Shown: piece after piece, positions 1 through 7,855 of the stretch
Layout: every line of letters begins with the position of its first letter
Position numbering within the stretch: the first letter of the stretch is position 1
Assembly (NCBI GenBank): GCA_028686135.1
Contig: JAQUCP010000002.1
Coordinates: 62,001 to 126,000, forward strand
Length of the DNA stretch: 64,000 bases
Direction of reading: 5' to 3'
From: UBA12481 sp012523435
GTDB lineage: Bacteria; Bacteroidota; Bacteroidia; Bacteroidales; UBA12481
Program-made: the position numbers and the translations under genes
The notes under the pieces: model-generated
What the model saw: the letters and a program-made list of their open reading frames with translations, nothing else
Databases searched by the model: none
What the model was told of the DNA's origin: nothing

Positions 1-621
1 ACGAGAGATAATGAACCCAATCCCAATAGAGGGATCTGGTCTGAAGCTTTGGTGCTGACGTCGCCCGGTTTTATCGGCAATAAAAACCCGTACACTACAT
101 TAATATTAACTCATAGACAGTACTTTACAATATTTCCCAATAGACTGACTTTTGCTTATCGCCTGAACTACCAAAGCACCATCGCTGGTCAGATCCCTTG
201 GTATATGATGAGTTTTACGTTCAGTTCCTATGAAAATCAGGAAGGGATTGGAGGAAGCAAAAACCTGCGGGGCGTTCTGCGAAATCGTGTTGTTGGTGAG
301 GGATATGCGTTGGGGAATTTTGAGCTGCGATGGAAGTTTGCAAAGTTCAACCTCTTCAAGCAAAACTTCTATCTAGCCTTGTCTCCTTTTATCGATGTAG
401 CCAGGATTACCAAGCCTTACAATCCTTATGATGGTTTTGCCATTCCGGAAGCTTACCGTGGGAGCGAAGACGGATTCCATGTTGGCTATGGGGCCGGTCT
501 GCATATCGCGCTGAACCAGAACTTTATTGTCGCAGTGGATTACGGTTTGGCGATGAATACCGCATTAGATAAAAATGATGGGAAGAGCGGTCTGTACATT
601 GGACTGAATTTCCTGTTCTAA
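1..621 (+). CDS. Omp85/BamA-type outer-membrane protein, C-terminal part (5' end outside window)
   Basis: The open frame runs in from before base 1 and ends at a TAA at 619-621, so only the last 206 residues are seen. It reads as the end of an Omp85 (bacterial surface antigen D15) beta-barrel: a motif GGSKNLRG resembles the conserved barrel-loop motif of BamA/TamA proteins, alternating aromatic and polar strands follow (for example YALGNFELRWKF), and the chain ends in a phenylalanine (LNFLF) as expected of an outer-membrane barrel. Proteins of this family insert or translocate proteins at the outer membrane. BamA itself cannot be told from a TamA-like or orphan member because the POTRA part is missing. 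A bidirectional terminator follows directly. Confidence 0.75.
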   Translation, partial: TRDNEPNPNRGIWSEALVLTSPGFIGNKNPYTTLILTHRQYFTIFPNRLTFAYRLNYQSTIAGQIPWYMMSFTFSSYENQEGIGGSKNLRGVLRNRVVGEGYALGNFELRWKFAKFNLFKQNFYLALSPFIDVARITKPYNPYDGFAIPEAYRGSEDGFHVGYGAGLHIALNQNFIVAVDYGLAMNTALDKNDGKSGLYIGLNFLF

Positions 622-638
622 TCCAAATCCCTTGTTCT

Positions 639-672
639 AAGGAGGATTATTTTTGATAGTCCTCCTTTTTTT
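639..672. terminator. Rho-independent terminator between convergent genes
   Basis: An 8-bp perfect stem (AAGGAGGA with TCCTCCTT) and a 13-nt loop are followed by a T-run on the plus strand. It lies between the converging Omp85 gene and the minus-strand exported protein, so it probably serves both. Confidence 0.7.
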
Positions 673-1330
673 ATTTCTCCATCAAGGCTTGTACAGCTTT
701 GTAAATGGCCATCTTGGCGCAGGTCTCATACACCTTCAACTCCTGATCATGAATAGTGCCACTGACCCTTCTAAAATCGATTCCCAGCTCACCAGCATTG
801 TCTATTTTGTCTCCGGTATGAAACACCCCTTCAACATCCTGGATAAGATTTTTATCAGAACTATACACTTGAATTCGACACCTCATTTTGACTATTTTCT
901 TCTGCTGCTCAAGAGGATCGGTCTGGTTACTGCCATCCAGTGATAATGAACTGATATCTTTGAGGTGAATGCGTAGATACTGATCGGCAACCTCAGTGGC
1001 TACTGCCTTTGAGAGATTCGCAGAGGGGAACCCATACCGGTTAGATTTGACTGAGGAGAGCGTGTCCAAGGGAAGGAGGTCCATTCCGGATTTTTCAAGT
1101 TGACTGATTAAGAAGGGATTAACTACTTTATAAACATATTCCGGTCCGCGTTTGATCCCCTTCACACCATAGTTTTTTAGGTATTCTTTTGTGGGCATAT
1201 CACCCTGATCACTCGTCAGCTCGATCTCGACTGTGTAGTTAAAAACTGCCGTTTCCTGGGCGTTTAGGTTAACACTGGCGATCAGTAGATACAATACCAG
1301 TGCAGCGATTCTGGTAAGTTGTCTTTTCAT
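671..1330 (-). CDS. Exported protein of unknown function (219 aa)
   Basis: The ATG at 1330 opens a typical Sec signal peptide (charged MKRQLTR, hydrophobic core, probable cleavage after NLNAQ), so the product is predicted to be periplasmic or surface-exposed. The mature part of about 195 residues is soluble, mixed alpha/beta and not Cys-rich. I recognise no domain. The gene lies 37 nt downstream of the glycosyltransferase gene on the same strand and could be co-transcribed with it. It ends at the shared terminator with the convergent Omp85 gene. The 3' end is well defined; the function is unknown, and an envelope role is only suggested by the signal peptide. Confidence 0.7.
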   Translation of the reverse strand: MKRQLTRIAALVLYLLIASVNLNAQETAVFNYTVEIELTSDQGDMPTKEYLKNYGVKGIKRGPEYVYKVVNPFLISQLEKSGMDLLPLDTLSSVKSNRYGFPSANLSKAVATEVADQYLRIHLKDISSLSLDGSNQTDPLEQQKKIVKMRCRIQVYSSDKNLIQDVEGVFHTGDKIDNAGELGIDFRRVSGTIHDQELKVYETCAKMAIYKAVQALMEK

Positions 1331-1367
1331 TGCCGGAGTATTTTACCCTAAATATACGTTGCATTTC

Positions 1368-2396
1368 TTATTGAATCTTATGAAACGCAATAATTTGAAG
1401 GATTTTCTCAGCAACAGTATCTGGGGTTATAAGTTTCATGCATCGCATAGGATCGCTTCTCAGATGACAGGGGCTCTCTCCGTAAACTGAGCATGGCCTG
1501 CAGGGAACTTCATCGCAGGAAGCCTGGATGAGATAGTCCGGTGGTTGATTGAGAGGTGAAAAACCCATTTCTGGATGTGTCGCACCCCAGATTGACAAGG
1601 TAGGGACCCCGGCCAGGGAGGCTAAGTGCATATTGGCGGAATCCATGGATACAAACACATCCATACTGGCAATAATCCGCAGCTCGTCGATCGGGTTATG
1701 AAGACCAGCTTCCACCCGTTGACCCTGGCGAGCCATTCTCTGAAGAGCCTGACGTTCATCACGACCACCGAAAAGATGAATTTCAAAATCCTCCTGCTTT
1801 CCAAGAATCTCCAACAGCTGGATGACAGATTCTTCTCCCCACATTTTAGTCCGGTGCTTGGCCATTGGAGCTATACCGATATGGTAAGACCTTGATCTTC
1901 TAACCCTCTCTTCAATTTCTCCTAGGATATGATCCATTGGTCTTGTCTCCATGGCAACCCTGAACCCCGCCTTGCGAAAGACATCCAAATACCGGTTGGT
2001 GGTGTGTGGCATGAGGGGAACCTCTCGACCTTTGATTATCTTTCTTCTCTGAGAACGATATTTTCGGACGATCCTCACGGGCCGGAGGCTTATAATAAAA
2101 AGAAAATCAAGAATATACGTCCTTAATACTCCGTGTAGATCGATAACCTGATCAACCGATCCTCCGCCCCGGATTCTTCCGAATAACCTCAACAATCCAA
2201 TCAAACCACTAGGTTGATGCCGATCAAAAGAGATGATTTCCAGGCGCTGAATTCCTCGAAAATATGGAGAGAAACAGGTACTGGTCACCAATCTGATTTG
2301 AATGTCCGGATTGGCCCTCAGAACCCCGCGAACGACCGGGAGGGTCAATAAAACATCACCCATGGAAGAGAGTCGGAAAACAACTAGGGTTCTCAT
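1368..2396 (-). CDS. Glycosyltransferase family 9 (ADP-heptose:LPS heptosyltransferase-like)
   Basis: The protein has the GT9 layout. The N-terminal Rossmann half begins with a short strand and the motif RLSSMGDVLLTLP (residues 8-20), which contacts the acceptor/phosphate side. The C-terminal half holds MDSANMHLASLAGVP (251-265), the nucleotide-sugar binding signature with the conserved Asp252. Length (342 aa) is normal. The tail carries a cluster of cysteines (about residues 294-319, pattern CDEVPCRPCS...C...C) that I associate with Bacteroidota members. It probably adds a heptose or related sugar to the lipopolysaccharide core on the cytoplasmic face. The DUF6165 gene ends 2 nt before its ATG, so the two are co-transcribed. 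The exact donor and acceptor cannot be read from sequence. Confidence 0.85.
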   Translation of the reverse strand: MRTLVVFRLSSMGDVLLTLPVVRGVLRANPDIQIRLVTSTCFSPYFRGIQRLEIISFDRHQPSGLIGLLRLFGRIRGGGSVDQVIDLHGVLRTYILDFLFIISLRPVRIVRKYRSQRRKIIKGREVPLMPHTTNRYLDVFRKAGFRVAMETRPMDHILGEIEERVRRSRSYHIGIAPMAKHRTKMWGEESVIQLLEILGKQEDFEIHLFGGRDERQALQRMARQGQRVEAGLHNPIDELRIIASMDVFVSMDSANMHLASLAGVPTLSIWGATHPEMGFSPLNQPPDYLIQASCDEVPCRPCSVYGESPCHLRSDPMRCMKLITPDTVAEKILQIIAFHKIQ

Positions 2397-2398
2397 GC

Positions 2399-2770
2399 TT
2401 AATAGGCCGAATAGGATTTTTCCTCGTAAAGATCAGAATTGGTTGCCTGGTTTATTTTCTTCTTGATGGCTGAGCGTTCATCGTTTAACCGATACACCAT
2501 TCGTGCAGCCTCAATAAATCCGGGCCCAAAATCAGCCTTGCGCTCAAAATCACGGATGTTGTCCTCAATGTCCCAAAGTTTCCGATTGACTCGGGCAAGG
2601 TCATGATACAACGTCCCAATTTGTCCAATCAGAGGCTGTGCTAAAGGATTCAGAGCCTCAAATTCCTGCCGGATGTTACAGACCTTCTCCTGATCATGAA
2701 TCCGTTCCAGCTTGATTTCCAGGATCGTAATTTTATCGATCAATTCACCGTTACTTACCTCGATTTTCAT
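2399..2770 (-). CDS. DUF6165 family protein
   Basis: I chose the ATG at 2770 (MKIEVSNGELIDKITILEIK) because homologues I recall begin at this motif; an upstream start at 2833 would add a hydrophobic stretch without family resemblance. The 123-residue product is mainly helical and charged, rich in Glu, Arg and Lys, with no membrane segment. DUF6165 has no known function, but members usually sit beside glycosyltransferase genes, as here, where the stop codon is 2 nt before the GT9 gene. Involvement in LPS or glycan assembly is therefore an inference from neighbourhood only. It is transcribed divergently from the metal operon starting at 2880. Confidence 0.65.
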   Translation of the reverse strand: MKIEVSNGELIDKITILEIKLERIHDQEKVCNIRQEFEALNPLAQPLIGQIGTLYHDLARVNRKLWDIEDNIRDFERKADFGPGFIEAARMVYRLNDERSAIKKKINQATNSDLYEEKSYSAY

Positions 2771-2879
2771 TGTGAAAAGATAATCATTATTCAAAACGAA
2801 TGAAACCACGAAGCTGGCAAGGATTTTATACATTTCTTAACAAGGACTGAAAGTTGTTTTTGTTTATTTTGTCCTTGAT

Positions 2880-3299
2880 ATGGTTAGATTCGTTGCTTTG
2901 CCCATTGCTTTTATGGTGATTTTCAGTTCGATCGGACTGAGGGTCATGCATCATCATTGCATCTGGTGCGGAGATCATCCGATTGAGGTGATGATGGAAC
3001 CCGAGGATTCCTGCTTGGCGGAATCTTGCTGTTCGGCTGTAAACATGAGTGCCGAAAAGAATGCTGACCATCATCAGTGTTGCGTGGAAATCCTGATGAA
3101 AATCGAGAATGCTATTCACCAGGTTGAGAATCAGGATTTTAAGCTTCCGGTGATCAATTTTCGAACTATGGATGGGCTCGCCATCGATTTTATTCAATCT
3201 GCTGAGTCCTCCTTCAAACAGGTGCGGTTTACCATCCTGCCACCACTTTTACCTTTCACAACAAATCTGCAATCCTTTAATCATGCCTGGCTCTGTTGA
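2880..3299 (+). CDS. HYC_CC_PP-type Cys/His-rich protein of a metal operon
   Basis: This is a 139-residue protein with an N-terminal hydrophobic segment (FVALPIAFMVIFSSIGL), probably a signal peptide or anchor. A Cys/His-rich core follows: HHHCIWCGDH, ESCC and HHQCC, then a proline-rich LPPLLP near the end. This layout matches the small Bacteroidota family named after its HYC, CC and PP motifs. The cysteines and histidines suggest binding of a soft metal such as copper in the periplasm, which is inference. It is the first gene of an operon with a TonB-dependent receptor (64 nt downstream) and an HMA metallochaperone, a partnership that supports metal handling. Length is typical of the family as I know it. 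Confidence 0.65.
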   Translation: MVRFVALPIAFMVIFSSIGLRVMHHHCIWCGDHPIEVMMEPEDSCLAESCCSAVNMSAEKNADHHQCCVEILMKIENAIHQVENQDFKLPVINFRTMDGLAIDFIQSAESSFKQVRFTILPPLLPFTTNLQSFNHAWLC

Positions 3300-3362
3300 T
3301 TAGTGTAATCCTTTCCGGTCAAACCGGCTTTTTCATCGGATTATTCACAAAAAAATCAACCT

Positions 3363-5582
3363 ATGTCAATAAAATCTTTATTAGTTATTCTGTTAGCTAT
3401 GTGTCCGTTACTCCTACAGGCACAAATGGTTAGCGGCACTGTTTATGAACAGAGCAGGGAAGAAAAATTTTCACTGCCGGCAGTTAATGTGTATTGGGCT
3501 GGTTCTCAGATTGGCACGACAACCAATGCCGATGGCAAATTCGAATTGTATAAGCCAGATAAGTATAACAAGTTGGTAATCAGCTTTGTAGGATTTATGC
3601 CGGATACTTTGTTCTTGGATAAACCAGTGAGCAATTTAGAGGTGATCCTGAAGCCCGGATCTGATCTTGATGAGATCAGGATCGTACAGCGTGCTCCCGG
3701 TACGATTATCGATCGCCTTGATCCGATTCAGACAGAGAAAATCACCTATGCAGAACTATGCAAAGCTGCCTGCTGTAATCTCTCAGAAAGCTTTAATACC
3801 AACGCTTCAGTGGATGCTTACTATTCGAACGCAGTTACCGGTGCACGCCAAATCAGACTCCTGGGCCTGGATGGAACCTATGTTCAGCTACTGACCGAAA
3901 ACATCCCCAATATGAGGGGGATCGCCACCTCTTATGGCCTTACGTACATCCCAGGCCCCTGGATGGAAGGAATCATGGTTTCCAAGGGAACCTCATCAGT
4001 AAAAAATGGCTACGAATCCATTGCTGGACAGATTAATGTAGAGTATTTGAAACCCAACGTGGCCGACCGACTGTTGCTCAACCTGTTTGGAAGTAGCGCT
4101 GGTCGCTCGGAAGCGAACATCGTTGCTTCTCACAACTTTAGTTCCAAGCTCAGTACGCTGATACTCGGCCATTTTAGTAATGATTTCGTCAAGGAAGACC
4201 ATAATGGTGATAATTTCCTGGATGAACCTCTTTATACCCAGTATAACCTCTTGAACAGATGGTACTATGCTACCGATCATATTCGGATGCACGCTGGATG
4301 GAAGCTGCTGAGCGAAGAGCGTACTTCCGGCTCGCTCGACTTTATTAAAAATGAGCCCCGGGATGTCGATCATCCGTATGGTATTGGGATCACAACCAAA
4401 CGGGCAGAAGCTTTTCTGAAGCTCGGCTATGTGTTTAATAATGAGCTTAATTCTAGTTTTGGTAGTATCAACTCCTTCTCTTATCACAAGCAGAAATCGT
4501 TTTTCGGACTCCGTTCCTACATGGGCGATCAGTTCAATTATTACCTCAACCTGATGTATCAAACCGACCTGGTGAATGCAGCCCACAACTTGACTACCGG
4601 GTTCAGTCTAAATCTGGATGATTATACAGAACAGTTGGATGGAATTGATTCAGGTCGTCGGGAGGTAGTGCCTGGAATTTATTCGGAATACAACTACAAA
4701 CCATCCGAGCATTTGACTCTGCTAGCCGGTCTTCGACTCGATTACCATAACCTCTATGGCCTGATGTTTACTCCCCGGATTCATACCCGTTTTGATATTC
4801 AAGGGCATACCCATTTTCGCTTGTCGGTTGGTAAAGGCTACCGATCCCCACTCATACTGGCGGAAAATAACCACTTCCTGGCGAATTCGAGGGAAATCAT
4901 AATCGGAGAAAATATCCGTCAGGAAGAGGCTTGGAATTTCGGTGCAAGCATTACCCATTTTATACCCCTGGGGGTGCAACCCATGTCGATATCCCTGGAA
5001 GCCTACCGGACTCAGTTTATCGAACAGGTTATCGTAGATCTGGATTCTGATGTCAACCAGGTCAGATTCAATAACCTGGATGGCGAATCCTATTCTAATA
5101 ATCTCCAAGCCGAAGTGTCAACCCAGTTTCTAAAAGGCCTCGAAACAAAAATTGCCTTCCGCTACTCTGATGTTCGCTATACTATTGGTAATGAATTGAT
5201 GGTCAAACCATTGGTTAGTAAGTACAAGGGGCTCTTTGTAGCTTCTTATCAAACACCGTTAAAAAAATGGCAGTTTGATCTGACCTTTCAGCTGAATGGC
5301 CCGGGCCGAATTCCTTCAACCAAGGCAAACCCCGAGCCTTATCGGATGGAAGAGACATTTGATCCTTATGGGATAGTTAATGTGCAGGTTACCAAATATT
5401 TTCGGACTTGGGAGCTCTATCTCGGGGTGGAGAACCTGACGAATTATCGCCAGATTCATTCGGTTTTGGCAGCTAACGAACCATTCGGAGAGTATTTTGA
5501 TTCCTCCCTCATCTGGGGACCGCTGCATGGACGAAAAATCTACCTGGGACTTCGTTTTCGAATTGAAAATCCAGATAATTAG
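3363..5582 (+). CDS. TonB-dependent receptor, probable metal (copper) uptake
   Basis: The product has 739 residues with a signal peptide (cleavage near LLLQAQ, residue 21). A carboxypeptidase-regulatory-like beta-sandwich at about 24-97 (GTVYEQ... ISFVGF) precedes the plug domain at about 115-230, which contains ELCKAACCNLSESF with Cys133, Cys137 and Cys138 and ends in KGTSSVKNGYESIAGQINVEY. The rest is a 22-strand type beta-barrel with an aromatic-rich tail. The cysteine triplet in the plug is characteristic of the subgroup next to HYC_CC_PP and HMA genes. The receptor would import a chelated metal across the outer membrane using TonB. Copper is the likeliest substrate from context, not proven. 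The downstream HMA gene starts 37 nt after the stop. Confidence 0.85.
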   Translation: MSIKSLLVILLAMCPLLLQAQMVSGTVYEQSREEKFSLPAVNVYWAGSQIGTTTNADGKFELYKPDKYNKLVISFVGFMPDTLFLDKPVSNLEVILKPGSDLDEIRIVQRAPGTIIDRLDPIQTEKITYAELCKAACCNLSESFNTNASVDAYYSNAVTGARQIRLLGLDGTYVQLLTENIPNMRGIATSYGLTYIPGPWMEGIMVSKGTSSVKNGYESIAGQINVEYLKPNVADRLLLNLFGSSAGRSEANIVASHNFSSKLSTLILGHFSNDFVKEDHNGDNFLDEPLYTQYNLLNRWYYATDHIRMHAGWKLLSEERTSGSLDFIKNEPRDVDHPYGIGITTKRAEAFLKLGYVFNNELNSSFGSINSFSYHKQKSFFGLRSYMGDQFNYYLNLMYQTDLVNAAHNLTTGFSLNLDDYTEQLDGIDSGRREVVPGIYSEYNYKPSEHLTLLAGLRLDYHNLYGLMFTPRIHTRFDIQGHTHFRLSVGKGYRSPLILAENNHFLANSREIIIGENIRQEEAWNFGASITHFIPLGVQPMSISLEAYRTQFIEQVIVDLDSDVNQVRFNNLDGESYSNNLQAEVSTQFLKGLETKIAFRYSDVRYTIGNELMVKPLVSKYKGLFVASYQTPLKKWQFDLTFQLNGPGRIPSTKANPEPYRMEETFDPYGIVNVQVTKYFRTWELYLGVENLTNYRQIHSVLAANEPFGEYFDSSLIWGPLHGRKIYLGLRFRIENPDN

Positions 5583-5619
5583 TAGTTTACGTAATACAAT
5601 CATCAAAAATATCAAGATC

Positions 5620-5958
5620 ATGAAAAGAATGTTGTTTATCCTGATTGCACTATTCACCACTTCGCTGATCTCTATCGAGGATGTTCAGGCTCAGGAAAAA
5701 AAGAAAAAGGATAATCAGAAAACCATGAAAGCATGGGTTTCGATGGACTGCGAAAATTGTAAGGCAAAAATCGAGAAAAACATCGCTTTTGAAAAGGGTG
5801 TTAAAAGTCTTGAAGTTGACCTGAAAACTAAAACGGTGACTATTGATTACCGCACCGACAAGACCAATCCGCAGAAACTCGAGAAAGCTATCGAAAAACT
5901 GGGATACACTGCGGAAATTATTGAGGAGGAGAAAGAAAAAGAACAGAAGACAAAGTAA
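5620..5958 (+). CDS. Secreted HMA-domain metallochaperone
   Basis: Starting from the ATG at 5620 (37 nt after the receptor stop) gives 112 residues; an upstream in-frame codon at 5497 lies inside the receptor gene and would bury the signal peptide. Residues 1-25 form a signal peptide. A lysine-rich linker follows, then an HMA (heavy-metal-associated) ferredoxin-like fold with the metal site MDCENC (Cys44 and Cys47) and the end IEKLGYTAEII. The tail is Glu/Lys-rich. HMA proteins bind Cu(I) or similar soft metals through the two cysteines. Here it probably takes metal from, or buffers metal for, the adjacent receptor in the periplasm. A strong terminator closes the operon. Confidence 0.8.
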   Translation: MKRMLFILIALFTTSLISIEDVQAQEKKKKDNQKTMKAWVSMDCENCKAKIEKNIAFEKGVKSLEVDLKTKTVTIDYRTDKTNPQKLEKAIEKLGYTAEIIEEEKEKEQKTK

Positions 5959-5979
5959 AATCAACCCAAAGCGATCAAG

Positions 5980-6018
5980 AACAGGCTGGCCAGCATTGGG
6001 CTAGCCTGTTTTTTTTGT
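5980..6018 (+). terminator. Rho-independent terminator of the metal operon
   Basis: An 11-bp stem (AACAGGCTGGC with GCTAGCCTGTT, one G-T pair) is followed by a run of eight T, 21 nt after the HMA stop codon. Confidence 0.8.
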
Positions 6019-6030
6019 TGATTTTTTTGG

Positions 6031-6082
6031 TGTATTCATAAATTAGTAATAATTATGCACCGAAATTGTAAAATTATTCATC
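6031..6082 (+). promoter_or_regulatory. Possible ArgR operator (ARG-box-like half sites) before argR
   Basis: The AT-rich leader contains ATTCATA (6034-6040), which fits the ARG-box half site ATNCANA, plus the near matches TATGCAC (6054-6060) and ATTCATC (6076-6082) directly before the argR start. Autoregulation by ArgR is known in other bacteria. The match is short and the region is AT-rich, so this is weak evidence. Confidence 0.25.
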
Positions 6083-6559
6083 ATGGATCGTGATACAAGA
6101 CAAGAAGCCGTAGCGATAATTCTCAGGGAAGAATGGATCAGGAATCAGGAAGAGCTTCAGAAATCATTGGAAAAGAAGGGTTTTGAAGTTACACAGGCAA
6201 CACTTTCCAGAGATCTGCGACAATTACATGTCATGAAGATTATGGATCCGATTCGGGGATCACGGTATATTCTTCCAGAGGATAAAGATCTTAGGGAGGC
6301 CATGACCCGGGTGCCGGACCACATGGATGGAGTCTTGTCGGTCGAATTCTCTGGACAATTTGGCGTGATAAGAACTTTACCTGGATTTGCCAATGGTGTA
6401 GCCTTCACCTTGGATTATCAGCAGATCCCGGAAATCATGGGGACTATTGCTGGGGATGATACGATCCTAGTCATTCTCAAAGAAGGGGTTACAAAAAACC
6501 TAATATCCGGTGTAATCAGTAGCCGGTTTCCTGGTATCTCAACCAAACTAATTGGTTGA
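6083..6559 (+). CDS. argR: Arginine repressor ArgR
   Basis: This 158-residue protein has the ArgR layout. A winged helix-turn-helix spans residues 1-70 with the recognition motif ATLSRDLR (39-46). The C-terminal oligomerisation and arginine-binding domain contains GTIAGDDTILVI, whose Asp pair contacts arginine in characterised members. Length is normal. ArgR is an arginine-sensing hexameric DNA-binding protein that controls arginine genes. It is the first gene of a tight cluster with argG, starting 32 nt downstream, and argH, so it probably controls its own operon. Bacteroidota usually carry argR in this position, which agrees with the call. Confidence 0.93.
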   Translation: MDRDTRQEAVAIILREEWIRNQEELQKSLEKKGFEVTQATLSRDLRQLHVMKIMDPIRGSRYILPEDKDLREAMTRVPDHMDGVLSVEFSGQFGVIRTLPGFANGVAFTLDYQQIPEIMGTIAGDDTILVILKEGVTKNLISGVISSRFPGISTKLIG

Positions 6560-6591
6560 TTTTATTCAAATTATCTCATTTAAAAAGTATT

Positions 6592-7851
6592 ATGAAAAAG
6601 AAGGTGGTTCTGGCCTACAGTGGAGGCTTGGATACTTCAGTCATTCTGAAGTGGTTGATTAACAAGGGGTATGATGTTATTTGCTATGTAGGTGACGTAG
6701 GACAAGTGGACAATTTTGATGAGGTCAAAGAGAAAGCTTTGACGCTGGGAGCCACAAAAGTCTATGTTGAAGACCTCAAGCGTGAACTAGTGGTGGATTA
6801 CATTTTCCCGGCTCTGAGGGGAAATGCTTTGTATGAAGGAAGGTATCTTCTGGGCACTGCCATAGCGCGTCCACTGATCGCTAAAAGACAGGTAGAGATT
6901 GCCTTGAAGGAGAATTGCAATTTTCTGGCTCATGGGGCCACCGGAAAAGGCAACGATCAGGTGAGGTTTGAGTTTGTATTCTATGCTCTTCACCCAGAGG
7001 CAACCATCATTTCTCCATGGAAGGATCCAGAGTTTTTGCAAGAGTTTAAAGGCCGTACCGATATGATCCGGTATGCCGAAAAGTATCAGATACCAGTAAA
7101 GGTTACCGCTGCTAAAACTTATAGTGAAGATGATAACCTACTGCATATCAGTCATGAAGCCGGTATCCTCGAAGATCCTGCTGCTCGTTGCCCCGAAAAT
7201 GTTTACTCAAAAACGCTTTCTCCTTTTATGGCTTCCGACTCAGAAACACTGGTTGAGATTGAGTTTGAAAACGGAACTCCTGTGAGGATACTGAATTTGG
7301 AGGATGGAACCGAGAAAACCGATCCGCTTGAATTATTTGAATATGCCAATCATATTGCCGGAGTTAATGGAATTGGCCGTTTAGATATGGTAGAGAACAG
7401 GTTTATTGGAATCAAATCAAGAGGTGTTTATGAAACTCCTGGTGGCTATCTCCTGTGGGAAGCTCACCGTGATCTCGAAGGAATTGCCATGGATAAGGAG
7501 GTGATGCATCTGAGAGATATGCTGATTCCAAAATTCTCGGAATTGATCTACAACGGTTTGTGGTTCAGTCCGGAAATGGACTTCCTCATGGCTGCTTTTA
7601 ATAAGAGCCAGGAGCAAATTACCGGTAAGGTCGTACTGTCTCTTTATAAGGGTAATGCTCAACCCGTTTACCGCGAATCACCAGTTAGCCTTTACGACAA
7701 AGACCTCTCATCCATGGATATAGAAGGAGGCTTTGATGCAACTGATACCAAAGGGTTCATTAATATTAACGCGATCCGCCTAAAGGCCCACCATCTGGTT
7801 CTGCGCAAACAACAGCCTTACCAGTGGCGTCCGACTTACCTTAAGCCATGA
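6592..7851 (+). CDS. argG: Argininosuccinate synthase
   Basis: The ATG at 6592 gives MKKKVVLAYSGGLDTSV, with the N-type ATP pyrophosphatase loop SGGLDTS directly at the N-terminus as in all ArgG proteins; an earlier non-ATG start would add 12 unrelated residues and overlap argR. The motif HGATGKGNDQVRFE follows, then the synthetase domain and multimerisation tail, 419 residues in total, close to the usual length. The enzyme joins citrulline and aspartate using ATP to form argininosuccinate in the cytoplasm. The argH start lies 4 nt after the stop, so the last two steps of arginine synthesis are co-expressed under ArgR. Confidence 0.95.
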   Translation: MKKKVVLAYSGGLDTSVILKWLINKGYDVICYVGDVGQVDNFDEVKEKALTLGATKVYVEDLKRELVVDYIFPALRGNALYEGRYLLGTAIARPLIAKRQVEIALKENCNFLAHGATGKGNDQVRFEFVFYALHPEATIISPWKDPEFLQEFKGRTDMIRYAEKYQIPVKVTAAKTYSEDDNLLHISHEAGILEDPAARCPENVYSKTLSPFMASDSETLVEIEFENGTPVRILNLEDGTEKTDPLELFEYANHIAGVNGIGRLDMVENRFIGIKSRGVYETPGGYLLWEAHRDLEGIAMDKEVMHLRDMLIPKFSELIYNGLWFSPEMDFLMAAFNKSQEQITGKVVLSLYKGNAQPVYRESPVSLYDKDLSSMDIEGGFDATDTKGFININAIRLKAHHLVLRKQQPYQWRPTYLKP

Positions 7852-7855
7852 TTCG

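Noticed and set aside
2826..3197. Minus-strand frame of 123 codons opposite the HYC_CC_PP gene
   Set aside because: The plus-strand product has clear Cys/His motifs, a signal-like segment and operon context, whereas the opposite frame has none.
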